DNA from: Pseudomonas leptonychotis
Lineage (GTDB): Bacteria; Pseudomonadota; Gammaproteobacteria; Pseudomonadales; Pseudomonadaceae
Length of the DNA stretch: 64,000 nucleotides
Direction of reading: 5' to 3'
Assembly (NCBI RefSeq): GCF_004920405.1
Contig: NZ_RFLV01000002.1
Location: 310,001-374,000, forward strand
Position 1 is the first letter of the stretch, and every line of letters starts with the position of its first letter. The translations under genes and the position numbers were made by a program. Shown in pieces: positions 45,452 to 54,971 of the stretch. The notes under the pieces were generated by a model. That model saw only the letters and a program-made list of their open reading frames with translations, was not told the DNA's origin and made no database searches.

Positions 45452-47230
45452 TCAGTGCTGCAAATGCCCATACAGCTTGGCGTACAACCCGCCATCGGCA
45501 ATCAGCTGTTGATGACCTCCGTCTTCGGCGATGCTGCCGCCATCGAATACCAGCACCCGATCCGCCTGCTTCACCGCGCTCAGGCGGTGGGCGATGATCA
45601 GCGTCGTGCGGCCACGCAAGAACTGGTTGAGTGCCTGATGCAGGGCATATTCGGTGGCCGCATCCAGCGCCGAGGTGGCTTCATCAAGAATCACCACTTT
45701 TGGTTCAGCCAGCACCATGCGGGCAATGGCCAGACGCTGACGTTGACCACCGGATAAACGCACGCCGGAGCGGCCAACAATACTGTCCAGCCCCAACGGT
45801 AAGCTGCGGATGGTACCGGCCAGTTGGGCAATTTCCAGGGCGCGCCAGCAGAACTCATCCGTACGTTCACGGCCCATGCACAGGTTGGCACGTACCGTAT
45901 CGTTGAACAGGGCGGGATGTTGCAGCACCACGGCGACATTCTCGCGTACTGCGTCCAGACCAATCTCTTCCTGGCTGCTGCCACCAAAGCGGATGATGCC
46001 GGCCTGCGGCGTATACAGCCCGAGCAGCAGTTGCACCAGAGTGCTTTTACCACCGCCGCTGGCGCCGACTATGGCGACCTTCTCCCCTGGCGCGATGCTC
46101 AGGTTGAGTTGGTTGAGCACCGGTTCGTCGTTGTAGGCAAAGGTCAGCCCGCTGACTTGAATGCCGACGGTGTCATGACCTTTGAACGGGTCGACACGAC
46201 CTGGGTATTGCGGCTCATCTTTGCGTGCCAGCAGCTCGTTGATCCGCGTCAGCGCGCCGCCAGCCGCATAGAAGGCGTATTGCAGACTGAGCAATTGTTC
46301 GACCGGGCCAATCATAAACCACAGGTAGCTGAACACCGCGAGCATCTGCCCGATCGACAGGTCAGAGAACAGCACGGTGAGCATGGCGGCGGCGCGAAAC
46401 ACATCAATGCCGAACTGAAACAGCAAGCCACTGGCACGATTCGACGCATCCGTTTTCCATTGCGAGTTCACCGCAAAGTCGCGCACTTCCTTGGCGCGAC
46501 CACCGAGGCGACCGAGGAAGAAGCCCTGGCGATTGCCGGCGCGGATTTCCTGAATGGCTTCGAGGGTTTCTGTCAGCGCCTGGGTAAAGCGTGAGGTGCT
46601 GTCGTTTTCCAGCTTTTTAAGGTGTTTGACCCGCTTGCCCAGCTGCACCGTGGCATAGATCACCAGCGGGTTGAACAGCAAAATCAGCAGCGCCAACTGC
46701 CAGTGCATCCACAGCAGAATCGCCGAAGTACCGGCAAGGGTGAGCATGGCCACCAGAAAGCGGCTTAGGGTCTCGCCGACAAACTTGTCCAGGGTGTCCA
46801 GGTCGGTGACCAGGTGGGTGGTCACCGTGCCGCCGCCGAGGCTTTCATATTCACTCAAGGAGATGCGTTTGAGCCGCTCGATCAGACGGATGCGGATGCG
46901 GTAAACAATGTCCTTGGACAGCCGTGCAAACAGCCGCGCCTGCACGACGTTGAAGATCAATGCGCCCGCACGCAAGCACAAGGTCAGCACCAACATCAGG
47001 CCGATATAGCCTGCGGCCGTTTCCCACTCAGTTGGTAGGAAGTTATTCATCACCTTGAGTGCGGCATCACCGTCGTTGAGCAACACCTCATCGACCAGTA
47101 ACGGCAGCAGCAAGGGGATCGGCACGCTGCAAAGCGTGGCCAGTACCGCTACACAATTGGCCCAGATCAGGGCTTTTTTGTGGTGCAGCGCCAGCCGGCG
47201 GATTTCTGCCCAGCTCAAACGATCAAGCAT
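45452..47230 (-). CDS. ABC exporter, fused membrane and ATPase domains
   Basis: A 592-residue half-transporter. Six membrane segments lie in residues 1-320. The ATPase domain has Walker A GASGGGKST, signature LSGGQRQR, Walker B VVILDEATSALD and the H-loop IIAHRLS. Members export lipids, peptides or drugs; the substrate is not evident. I start at the ATG at 47230, which overlaps the previous gene's stop by eight bases; a TTG at 47236 is the alternative. It is the last gene of the DUF2059-BolA-trhO-DsbA-ABC series. Confidence 0.9.
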   Translation of the reverse strand: MLDRLSWAEIRRLALHHKKALIWANCVAVLATLCSVPIPLLLPLLVDEVLLNDGDAALKVMNNFLPTEWETAAGYIGLMLVLTLCLRAGALIFNVVQARLFARLSKDIVYRIRIRLIERLKRISLSEYESLGGGTVTTHLVTDLDTLDKFVGETLSRFLVAMLTLAGTSAILLWMHWQLALLILLFNPLVIYATVQLGKRVKHLKKLENDSTSRFTQALTETLEAIQEIRAGNRQGFFLGRLGGRAKEVRDFAVNSQWKTDASNRASGLLFQFGIDVFRAAAMLTVLFSDLSIGQMLAVFSYLWFMIGPVEQLLSLQYAFYAAGGALTRINELLARKDEPQYPGRVDPFKGHDTVGIQVSGLTFAYNDEPVLNQLNLSIAPGEKVAIVGASGGGKSTLVQLLLGLYTPQAGIIRFGGSSQEEIGLDAVRENVAVVLQHPALFNDTVRANLCMGRERTDEFCWRALEIAQLAGTIRSLPLGLDSIVGRSGVRLSGGQRQRLAIARMVLAEPKVVILDEATSALDAATEYALHQALNQFLRGRTTLIIAHRLSAVKQADRVLVFDGGSIAEDGGHQQLIADGGLYAKLYGHLQH

Positions 47231-47855
47231 GCTCAAGTCGCTCCAGCCACCGCGCTAGCAGCGGCTCGAGTACGTCTAAGGGTTGATAGCCATTGGTCAG
47301 CAATGCCAGCTGCCCCTTGTTTTCGGCGAGCAAGGTCGGGAAGCCGGCAATGCCCAGATCCTGCGTCCAGCTGACATCCGCCGCAGTGGCCTCGCGCTGC
47401 GCGACACTGTCAAACGCTTCGGCAAAAACGATGCGAGGAATACCGGCGCGTTCGGCCAGTTCCACCAGAACACTGGCGCGGGTCACATCCACACCTTCGG
47501 TATAAAAAGCACGCTGAATCAGCTGCGCCAGTGGCCATACCAACTCAGGAGCCAGAGAGCGCGCAGTGACCAACGCCCGGCATGCTGGCTCAGTGTCATA
47601 AACCAGGCCTTCAGGCAGACCGTCCTTGAAGTTGAACAGTTGGCCGGTACTGGCATTAACCGCCTGCCAGTAGCCCAGATAACGCACTCGCGCGGCGGCA
47701 TCAATGGCGATGCTGTCGCGGCGTAAACCGCCTAGCACCAATTGCAAACCGACACCGGCGTCAGCCGCCTGCTCAGCCAAGGACTCCAGCACCGGGGCGA
47801 AGCCCCAACACCAGGAGCACATGGGGTCCATTACGTAGAGCAGACGTGCGTGCAT
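47223..47855 (-). CDS. DsbA-family protein
   Basis: A 210-residue thioredoxin-fold protein with active site CSWC in YVMDPMCSWCWGFAPVLE and the cis-proline loop IAGFPTLLAENKG. It has no signal peptide, so it acts in the cytoplasm. I start at MHARLLYVMDPMCSWC (47855), two bases after the trhO stop; the longer upstream frame is the shadow of trhO. Unlike FrnE-like members it keeps CSWC instead of CPWC. Substrate unknown. Confidence 0.88.
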   Translation of the reverse strand: MHARLLYVMDPMCSWCWGFAPVLESLAEQAADAGVGLQLVLGGLRRDSIAIDAAARVRYLGYWQAVNASTGQLFNFKDGLPEGLVYDTEPACRALVTARSLAPELVWPLAQLIQRAFYTEGVDVTRASVLVELAERAGIPRIVFAEAFDSVAQREATAADVSWTQDLGIAGFPTLLAENKGQLALLTNGYQPLDVLEPLLARWLERLEHA

Positions 47856-47857
47856 GC

Positions 47858-48796
47858 TTAAACCTCGCGGGACTGTCTGGGGTTGTAACCCAATGGGTGT
47901 GGCTGGTTGCGCGCCTTGGCCAGTTCGATCTGACGCTGGCGCTCGCGGGCGCCGGTGCGGGTTTTCTCCGGCAGCGAGTCCCAGCAATGCGGGCAGCTAA
48001 CGCCTGGGGTGTACAGCTCGGACTGACGATCAGCCACCGACACCGGTGTACGGCAGGCGTGGCATTGGTCGTAATCACCTTCCGTCAGGTCGTGACGCAC
48101 GGTGACTCGGTTATCGAAAACGAAGCAGTCGCCCTGCCACTTGGTTTGCTCCTGCGGCACTTCTTCCAAGTATTTGAGGATGCCGCCCTTGAGGTGATAA
48201 ACCTCTTCGAAGCCTTCGCCGAGCATGTAGCTTGAGGCCTTCTCGCAGCGAATGCCGCCGGTGCAGAACATCGCGACTTTCTTGTGCTTGGCCGGGTCAA
48301 AGTGCGCCTTGATGTACTCGGGGAACTCACGGAAGGATTTGGTCTTGGGGTCAACCGCGCCTTCGAAGGTGCCGATGGAGACTTCGTAATCGTTGCGGGT
48401 GTCGATCAGCAGCACCTCGGGGTCGCTGATCAGCGCATTCCAATCCTTGGGTGCGACGTAGGTGCCGACCTGCCTATTGGGGTCAACGCCCGGAACGCCG
48501 AGGGTGACGATCTCTTTCTTCAGTTTGACCTTGGTGCGGTAGAACGGCTGCTCATCACAATACGACTCTTTATGATCGATATCGGCCAGGCGCGAGTCCA
48601 GACCAAACCAGGCGAGCAAGCCATCGACCCCGGCACGGCTGCCAGACACAGTGCCGTTTATGCCCTCTTCGGCAATCAGCAGCGTGCCTTTGATGCCGTT
48701 ATCGAGCATGGCTTGCAGCAGCGGCTCGCGCAGCTCATGAAAGTCTGGCAGGGAGACGAATTTATACAGCGCGGCGACAACAATTTTGTCAGTCAT
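47858..48796 (-). CDS. trhO: tRNA uridine hydroxylase TrhO (YceA family)
   Basis: A 312-residue rhodanese-domain protein. The active-site cysteine is in [17 protein letters not shown]. An N-terminal acylphosphatase-like part (residues 1-95, [14 protein letters not shown]) precedes it, and a cysteine-rich C-terminal region ([17 protein letters not shown]) probably binds zinc. Members make 5-hydroxyuridine at the wobble position of tRNA. It is followed directly by the DsbA-like gene. A terminator lies between it and the upstream bolA gene. Confidence 0.93.
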   Translation of the reverse strand: MTDKIVVAALYKFVSLPDFHELREPLLQAMLDNGIKGTLLIAEEGINGTVSGSRAGVDGLLAWFGLDSRLADIDHKESYCDEQPFYRTKVKLKKEIVTLGVPGVDPNRQVGTYVAPKDWNALISDPEVLLIDTRNDYEVSIGTFEGAVDPKTKSFREFPEYIKAHFDPAKHKKVAMFCTGGIRCEKASSYMLGEGFEEVYHLKGGILKYLEEVPQEQTKWQGDCFVFDNRVTVRHDLTEGDYDQCHACRTPVSVADRQSELYTPGVSCPHCWDSLPEKTRTGARERQRQIELAKARNQPHPLGYNPRQSREV

Positions 48797-48843
48797 GTGC
48801 AGGTCCTTCAGTAGTCGCCCACGTAAAGGGCGGACTGGGATAC

Positions 48844-48885
48844 AAAAAAACGCCGAGTTCAGGTTTATGACACCCTGACTCGGCG
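48844..48885 (-). terminator. Rho-independent terminator after bolA
   Basis: An inverted repeat (about 48851-48863 with 48874-48885, one bulge) is followed on the minus strand by seven T (48850-48844). It lies between the bolA-like gene and trhO, so trhO probably has its own promoter as well. Confidence 0.85.
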
Positions 48886-48934
48886 GCGTTGCAGTTTACG
48901 TTTGTTCAGGTGGCCCGTGTAGAGGCGAATTGCC

Positions 48935-49231
48935 TCAGTGGCCGCCTTTGCAGGTCGGCGATGCCGGTGCAACGCCCTGCTGCGCCCACTCGTCCGGGGT
49001 GTAGGTGTGCAGCGCCAGGGCATGCACCTGGCTCATAAAATCGCTCAGGCAGGCATACACCTTCTGGTGGCGTTTGACCGAATTCAAACCGGCAAACTGC
49101 TCGCTGACGATCACCGCTTTGTAATGGGTTTCCAAGCCACGGCTGTGCATGTGGCTTTCATCCAGCACTTCAAGGTGCTGCGGTTGCAGGCCGCCGCTGA
49201 GGATTTCCTGCAACAGGTCGATTTTTGGCAT
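48935..49231 (-). CDS. BolA-family protein
   Basis: A 98-residue BolA-like protein with the family pattern HLEVLDESHMHSRGLETHYKAVIVSEQFAGLNSVKRHQKVY; VKRHQKVY carries the helix-turn-helix-like signature. BolA proteins work with monothiol glutaredoxins in iron handling or as morphology regulators. The start is the ATG at 49231; the overlapping GTG at 49234 is possible. It follows the DUF2059 gene by 13 bases. Confidence 0.9.
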   Translation of the reverse strand: MPKIDLLQEILSGGLQPQHLEVLDESHMHSRGLETHYKAVIVSEQFAGLNSVKRHQKVYACLSDFMSQVHALALHTYTPDEWAQQGVAPASPTCKGGH

Positions 49232-49244
49232 CACGGAGTTCCAA

Positions 49245-49745
49245 TCAAGGGGTTTTCGGCGTCAGCTTGGTGGTCATTTCCGCCAGTAACTGATTGACCT
49301 TGGGCACTGCTGTTTCCAGCTTGCTCTGGGTCAGTTGCGCCGATTGCGCAGTCAGGGTTGGCATTTTTTCCAGGACTTTCTTGCCCAGCGGCGACTCGTA
49401 GAAGCGGATCAGGTCCTTCATTTCCTGCTCGCTGAAGTTACTGGTGTAAAGCTTAACCATATCCGGTTTGAGCTTGTCCCAGCCCACAGCCTGTTCAAGC
49501 GCGGCATTGGCCTGGGCCTGATAGGTTTCCAGTACAGCCTTCTCGCTCTGCGACGCATTACTCTCGGTAAAGCGTTGGGCAAACATATGCTGCACTTGGG
49601 CGTACACCGGCACAGCCAGCTTGTCAGCATGAGCCAGCAGCAGGAACCGCTCGGCGTCAGCGGCGTGGCTTTTGGCATCAGCTAGCACCTGGGCACTACC
49701 GCACGTCAGTATTAGGGCAGCGCAAAGGGCGGGTAAACGTGGCAT
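49245..49745 (-). CDS. DUF2059 periplasmic protein
   Basis: A 166-residue protein with signal peptide (MPRLPALCAALILTCGSAQVLA, cut after about residue 22) and the DUF2059 region YTSNFSEQEMKDLIRFYESPLGKKVLEKMP. Mostly helical, function unknown. It is the first gene of the unit with bolA. A clear SD (AGGAG) precedes the ATG. Confidence 0.88.
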   Translation of the reverse strand: MPRLPALCAALILTCGSAQVLADAKSHAADAERFLLLAHADKLAVPVYAQVQHMFAQRFTESNASQSEKAVLETYQAQANAALEQAVGWDKLKPDMVKLYTSNFSEQEMKDLIRFYESPLGKKVLEKMPTLTAQSAQLTQSKLETAVPKVNQLLAEMTTKLTPKTP

Positions 49746-49996
49746 GTACTACTCCTGAGGAAGGGAATGAGCTCTATCTGACTCAATGACCGGCATTTTG
49801 TGCCCAAGCGCTTGCCACCTCAAGCTAGATGAATGGGCCGATCAACTCACACTACAACTGTGCACTGGCGCAACATCTGCTAAAAGTCCAAAATGCCAGC
49901 ACTTGCCGAGCAGACCAATGCCTGTGCATGCTCGTCAAGATAAGCCATCTTCTGCTTCAGCGTACCGATGCCCACAAGGCAGGCGCCTGCACACAC

Positions 49997-51019
49997 ATGG
50001 ACGTGTCGATGAACAGCTTCACTTACCCAGAGCCCTTCGCCGCCATCGCGCTATGCGACAGTCGCGGCCAACTTAATCCGCAGGCCGTCGGCTGGTCGCC
50101 CAGACCCATGGTCGACTGTGCAATACCGGGGCATTTGGGCCGGCGCAAACGCTGGAATCACTGGTGCATCACCACGCCGCAGTGGATGCTCTCATTTACC
50201 CAAGCCGACCTCGATTACCTGGGGTATGCCGCGGCCTACTTTCTCGACCTGCAAAGCGGTCAGGCCTTCGCTTACAGTCAGTATCGCCTGTTCGGTCGCG
50301 GCTGCGATCTGCCGGACCAGCCGCAGGAGAGCCATGAGTTCAATCACCCTCGCCTGCAATTACGCGTAGCTGAACACACCGGGCGTACCCGTATCACCAT
50401 CAATGCGCCGGATATTGGCGGCCAACCTCTACAAGTTGCCCTGGATATCCAGCGTCCCGCCCATTTGGATTCGGTCAATCTGGTCGCCCCACTCGGGGCA
50501 AAAAGCTTTCATGCCACCAGCCGCCAGCTGGGCCTGCCCTGTAGCGGCAGCGTGCAACTGGGCAAGCAGCAATACAGCTGCATCGCGGGACAAAGCTTTG
50601 CATCACTGGATTTCGGCCGCGGCGTCTGGCCGCTCAACAGCCACTGGACCCGTGCTGCCTTCGCTGCACCCGGTGGTATCGCCGGCAATTTCGGTGCAGG
50701 TTGGACGGATCACAGTAACCTGTCAGAAAACACCCTATGGTTTGGCGGTGAATTGCAGCACTTGGATAACCCCATTGCCATCACTCAAGCACCGCATAAC
50801 CCGCTGGCCCCCTGGCAACTGCGCAGCCCGGATGACACAGTCAACCTGACCTTTACCCCACGTCAGCGCCACCGAGCCTATCGCCGACTCGGGCCGTTCT
50901 ATGCAGATACGCAGCAATGGTTCGGGCATTTCGAGGGGGTTTTACGCGGCCCCGAAGGCGAGCGAGTACCCGTCAGCAATGCCCTCGGCTGGCTCGGTGA
51001 AACCCACGCCCGCTGGTAG
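49997..51019 (+). CDS. DUF2804 family protein
   Basis: A 340-residue protein matching DUF2804. Family-like stretches are HLGRRKRWNHWCITTPQWMLSFTQADLDYLG, FGRGVWPLNSHWTRAAFAAPGG and GWTDHSNLSENTLWFGG. These recall the lipocalin-like fold of fatty-acid or carotenoid-modifying hydratases, but no reaction is established. The start is uncertain: 49997 (MDVSMNSFTYPEPFA) or 50009; the frame opens further upstream (49829) without family likeness. Confidence 0.85.
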   Translation: MDVSMNSFTYPEPFAAIALCDSRGQLNPQAVGWSPRPMVDCAIPGHLGRRKRWNHWCITTPQWMLSFTQADLDYLGYAAAYFLDLQSGQAFAYSQYRLFGRGCDLPDQPQESHEFNHPRLQLRVAEHTGRTRITINAPDIGGQPLQVALDIQRPAHLDSVNLVAPLGAKSFHATSRQLGLPCSGSVQLGKQQYSCIAGQSFASLDFGRGVWPLNSHWTRAAFAAPGGIAGNFGAGWTDHSNLSENTLWFGGELQHLDNPIAITQAPHNPLAPWQLRSPDDTVNLTFTPRQRHRAYRRLGPFYADTQQWFGHFEGVLRGPEGERVPVSNALGWLGETHARW

Positions 51020-51139
51020 TAAAGCCTTTAAAGTTGAACCTCTACTGATACAGAGCGACCTAAGCTGAGATACGCCCAGGCTGATAATTGCTCGCCTGGC
51101 ATTCCATTTGCTGCATGCGCCACCATCAGGAGAGCCGCC

Positions 51140-52534
51140 ATGAGCCGCACTGAAACTGACAGCCTGGGCCCAATCGAAGTACCTGATGACGCTTACTGGG
51201 GGGCTCAAACTCAGCGTTCGCTGCTCAACTTCGCGATTGGCCAGGAACGCATGCCCTTGCCGGTGGTGCATGCCCTGGTGCTGATCAAAAAAGCCGCAGC
51301 GCGAGTCAACCAGCGCATCGGTGATTTGCCAGCCGACCTGGCACGGTTGATTGAGCAAGCCGCCAATGAGGTGCTCGCCGGCCAGCATGATGAACAATTC
51401 CCCCTGGTGGTCTGGCAGACCGGCAGCGGCACCCAAAGCAATATGAACGTCAACGAAGTGATTGCCGGACGCGCCAATGAACTGGCGAGCAGCGGCCGTG
51501 GCGGCAAAAGCCCAGTGCACCCCAATGACCATGTCAATTGCGCGCAAAGCTCCAACGACAGTTTTCCTACGGCCATGCATATCGCCGCGGCCCAGGCCGT
51601 TCAGCAACAATTGCTGCCCGCTATTCGTGAGCTGCGCGAGGGGCTGCAGGAACAGGCCGAACGTCATGCCCATTTGGTCAAGACTGGGCGCACCCACATG
51701 ATGGACGCTACGCCGATAACCTTTGGCCAAGAGCTGTCGGCATTTGTGGCGCAACTGGGTTATGCCGAGCGGGCAATTATCGCCGCCCTACCCGCTGTTT
51801 ATGAGCTTGCTCAAGGCGGAACCGCCGTTGGTACGGGGTTGAATTCACCCCATGGTTTTGCTGAAGCCATGGCCGCGGAATTGGCCGCACTGAGCGGCCT
51901 GCCGTTGGTTAGCGCCCCAAACAAATTTGCCGCCCTGTCCGGCCACGAACCGTTGGTGGCGCTATCGGGCGCTTTGAAAACCCTCGCAGTAGCCCTTATG
52001 AAGCTTGCCAATGACCTGCGCTTATTAGGTTCAGGGCCACGTGCCGGCTTTGCCGAAGTGCGTCTGCCGGCCAATGAGCCAGGCAGCTCGATCATGCCGG
52101 GCAAAATCAACCCCACTCAATGCGAGGCATTGTCGATGCTGGCGTGTCAGGTATTGGGCAATGACACCACGATTACCTTTGCCGCGAGCCAAGGTCATCT
52201 GCAACTCAACGTTTTCAAGCCAGTGATCATTCACAACCTGCTGCAGTCGGTACGACTCCTCGCGGACGGCTGCCACAACTTTCAGCAGCATTGCATCGCA
52301 GGCCTGCAGCCCGACGCAGCGCGCATGGCCGAACATCTGGAGCGCGGCCTAATGCTGGTTACGGCGCTGAACCCGCATATTGGTTATGACAAGGCGGCCA
52401 CAATTGCCAAGCAGGCTTACCAGGATGGCAGCACACTGCGCGAAGCCGCACTGCAACTTGGCTACCTGAACAATGAACAATTCGACGCCTGGGTGCGTCC
52501 TGAAAACATGCTGGGGACAGGTAACCATGAGTGA
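51140..52534 (+). CDS. fumC: Fumarate hydratase class II
   Basis: A 464-residue fumarase of the iron-free class. It shows the superfamily signature [45 protein letters not shown] and [11 protein letters not shown]. It turns fumarate into malate. Fumarate is the end product of the tyrosine pathway in this window, although fumC belongs to general metabolism. Good SD GGAG seven bases before the ATG. The next gene starts within its last codons. Confidence 0.96.
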   Translation: MSRTETDSLGPIEVPDDAYWGAQTQRSLLNFAIGQERMPLPVVHALVLIKKAAARVNQRIGDLPADLARLIEQAANEVLAGQHDEQFPLVVWQTGSGTQSNMNVNEVIAGRANELASSGRGGKSPVHPNDHVNCAQSSNDSFPTAMHIAAAQAVQQQLLPAIRELREGLQEQAERHAHLVKTGRTHMMDATPITFGQELSAFVAQLGYAERAIIAALPAVYELAQGGTAVGTGLNSPHGFAEAMAAELAALSGLPLVSAPNKFAALSGHEPLVALSGALKTLAVALMKLANDLRLLGSGPRAGFAEVRLPANEPGSSIMPGKINPTQCEALSMLACQVLGNDTTITFAASQGHLQLNVFKPVIIHNLLQSVRLLADGCHNFQQHCIAGLQPDAARMAEHLERGLMLVTALNPHIGYDKAATIAKQAYQDGSTLREAALQLGYLNNEQFDAWVRPENMLGTGNHE

Positions 52535-53147
52535 AGAAACAAAAAGCGGCGCAACGCCACTGGAAGGCGATGGTAAACGCATCCTGATGATTCTCGGCAC
52601 ACCAAAAAACAACAGTTTCTGCCATGCCTTGGGCGAGGCCTATGCCCAGGGCGCACGCAGCAAAGGCCATGTGGTGCGGCAGCTGAAGCTGGGCGAAATG
52701 ACCTACGACCCCGTGCTGCGGGAGGGCTATGAACAAAGTCAGCAGCTCGAGCCCGACCTGCTCGAGGCGCAGCGTCAGATCCACTGGGCTGAACACCTGG
52801 TATTCGTCTACCCGGTCTGGTGGGGCGGTATTCCCGCGTTACTCAAGGGCTTCTTTGACCGCACCTTTCTACCCGGTTTCGCCTTCAAATACCGCAATCG
52901 CTCGCAGCTCTGGGACAAACTGCTCAGCGGCCGCACTGCGGACCTGTTGGTAACCATGGACACACCGCCTTGGTACTTCCGCTGGATCTACGGCGCGCCA
53001 GGGCATCGACAGATGACCCGCACCATCCTCGGTTTCAGCGGGATCAAAACCCGTCGCCTGGCCGAGTTTGCCCCCGTACGCCCCTCCTCCGAAGAACAAC
53101 GCCAAAGCTGGTTGCGCCGGGCTGAAGCATTGGGCGTGCGTGCCTAA
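52527..53147 (+). CDS. Flavodoxin-fold NAD(P)H oxidoreductase
   Basis: A 206-residue quinone-reductase-like flavoprotein. It shows [21 protein letters not shown] (phosphate-binding loop for FMN or FAD), [25 protein letters not shown] and GAPGHRQM. It is of the NAD(P)H dehydrogenase (quinone) type (PF02525). The ATG at 52527 lies inside fumC (eight-base overlap), so the pair is co-translated. It may protect against redox stress; substrate unknown. Confidence 0.9.
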   Translation: MSEETKSGATPLEGDGKRILMILGTPKNNSFCHALGEAYAQGARSKGHVVRQLKLGEMTYDPVLREGYEQSQQLEPDLLEAQRQIHWAEHLVFVYPVWWGGIPALLKGFFDRTFLPGFAFKYRNRSQLWDKLLSGRTADLLVTMDTPPWYFRWIYGAPGHRQMTRTILGFSGIKTRRLAEFAPVRPSSEEQRQSWLRRAEALGVRA

Positions 53148-53386
53148 GCACAAGGCAGAACCCTTGCATTACCGGCAACGGGCACACCCATAGCAGAGCA
53201 CGGTCATACTGAGAACTGTGCTGATGGCCCCACAACATCAAGCCATCGAATTGACGCCAAAAGTTAATAAATCCCGATAAAACATCACGAATACCCGGCC
53301 AAAACGACCACTTGTCGTTAACTGCAACAGAGGGGCAAACCCGGCTTAGACTGACCTCAGCAGCTCATTTTGCGGGAGACTCATTT

Positions 53387-53596
53387 ATGTTCGGCCAACG
53401 TCATATCGACCATAACCCCGGCACTCATTACCGCAGCGAACGCGTCAGCGCGGTAAACGGTCAATACTTCTTCTCCACTCGTGAGGGCACATTGGAAGGC
53501 CCTTACTTCAATCGGCCGGATGCCGAGCGAGAGATTGCGTTCTATATCCGCCGGATGATTCAAGCCAACGAGATCATCGAAAGTCGCGCGTTCTAA
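53387..53596 (+). CDS. DUF6316-like small protein
   Basis: A 69-residue protein (MFGQRHIDHNPGTHYRSERV at the start) with GQYFFSTREGTLEGPYFNRPDAEREIAFYIRRMI, the pattern of a small Pseudomonas family annotated DUF6316. GGGAG precedes the ATG. I prefer this start to 53312, which lies in a region without family likeness. Function unknown. Confidence 0.8.
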   Translation: MFGQRHIDHNPGTHYRSERVSAVNGQYFFSTREGTLEGPYFNRPDAEREIAFYIRRMIQANEIIESRAF

Positions 53597-53615
53597 GCGC
53601 CCAACCCAACCCATT

Positions 53616-53643
53616 AAAAAACCGCGCATCGGCGCGGTTTTTT
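53616..53643. terminator. Bidirectional terminator
   Basis: AAAAAA-CCGCGC-ATCG-GCGCGG-TTTTTT, a 6-bp GC stem flanked by A and T tracts, between the convergent DUF6316 and thiolase genes. Works on both strands. Confidence 0.9.
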
Positions 53644-53666
53644 ATGAGCTTACTGCCAGCGCTGAA

Positions 53667-54851
53667 TCAGCGCACCGCCTCGAACAACCCGGTTGCGCCC
53701 ATACCGCCACCCACACACATGGTGACGATGCCGTAACGCAACTTGCGCCGCTGCAGTTCACGCACCAAATGGCCCACCTGACGCGAACCGGTCATGCCAA
53801 ACGGATGGCCGATGGAGATCGAACCGCCATTGACGTTGTACTTGGCGTTGTCGATTTCCAAACGATCGCGAGCGTAGAGGCATTGCGAGGCGAACGCCTC
53901 ATTGAGTTCCCACAGGTCAATGTCGGTAATGCTCAGCCCCTTTGCCTTGAGCAGCTTGGGCACAGAGAACACCGGACCAATGCCCATTTCATCCGGCTCG
54001 CAACCGGCGGCAACGAACCCACGGAAGAACGCCAGCGGCTTGAGGCCCAGCTCAATGGCTTTTTCCAAACTCATCACCAGAGTCATGGACGCACCGTCGG
54101 ACAGCTGCGAAGCATTGCCGGCGGTGACCGAACCATCGTCGGTAAACACCGGCTTGAGCGCGGCCAGGCTTTCCAATGTAGTGTCGGCACGGTTGCAGTC
54201 GTCGTGGCCGACGATGCCATCAACGATGGTTTTCTCGCCAGTGGCCTTATCCTCAACCTGATACTTGACGTTCATCGGCACGATTTCATCGTCAAACAAG
54301 CCGTCAGCCTGCGCCTGCGCGGTGCGTTGCTGGCTTTGCAAAGCGTAAGCATCCTGAGCTTCACGGCTGACGTTATAGCGCCGCGCGACGATCTCGGCGG
54401 TTTGGCCCATCGGGTAATAGATACCCGGTACTTCTTTCTGCAGAAGTGGATTGAACAGGTTTTGCGTGTTCATGCTCTTCATGGTCATGGTGATCGACTC
54501 GACACCACCGGCCACAATCACATCACTGCAGCCCGATGCCACCTGATTGGCAGCAATGGCGATGGCCTGTAGGCCCGAAGAGCAGAAGCGATTAAGGGTC
54601 ATGCCCGCCACGTTGGTACCCAGGCCGGACAACACCGCAACGTTACGGCCGATGTTCATGCCTTGAGCGCCTTCATTGGAGCCAGCGCCGACGATGCAGT
54701 CATCCACCAGCGCAGGATCAATGCCGGTGCGCGCCAACAATGCATTAACGCAATGAGCCGCCATGTCGTCTGGACGAGTCAGATTGAACTTGCCGCGAAA
54801 AGACTTGGCCAAACCTGTCCGTACGCTGTCAACGATCACCACTTCACGCAT
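53667..54851 (-). CDS. Thiolase (acetyl-CoA C-acyltransferase)
   Basis: A 394-residue thiolase. Catalytic residues: the cysteine in NRFCSSGLQAIA, the histidine in SIGHPFGMTGSR and the second cysteine in TMCVGGGMGATG. It catalyses beta-ketoacyl-CoA thiolysis in fatty-acid or related breakdown; acetoacetyl-CoA is possible. GAGGTG lies before the ATG at 54851. It has no operon partner beyond the next gene on the same strand (pap), 120 bases upstream. Confidence 0.92.
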   Translation of the reverse strand: MREVVIVDSVRTGLAKSFRGKFNLTRPDDMAAHCVNALLARTGIDPALVDDCIVGAGSNEGAQGMNIGRNVAVLSGLGTNVAGMTLNRFCSSGLQAIAIAANQVASGCSDVIVAGGVESITMTMKSMNTQNLFNPLLQKEVPGIYYPMGQTAEIVARRYNVSREAQDAYALQSQQRTAQAQADGLFDDEIVPMNVKYQVEDKATGEKTIVDGIVGHDDCNRADTTLESLAALKPVFTDDGSVTAGNASQLSDGASMTLVMSLEKAIELGLKPLAFFRGFVAAGCEPDEMGIGPVFSVPKLLKAKGLSITDIDLWELNEAFASQCLYARDRLEIDNAKYNVNGGSISIGHPFGMTGSRQVGHLVRELQRRKLRYGIVTMCVGGGMGATGLFEAVR

Positions 54852-54971
54852 GCTGCACCTCATTGTTCTTGGGTTGAATTGGCAATGAGAATAAAACCGG
54901 ACAATCTCACGCGGCGATGATCATTCATCAGCCGTATGCGCGACCATCCTGTAGCTCATGTAGTTGGCCAC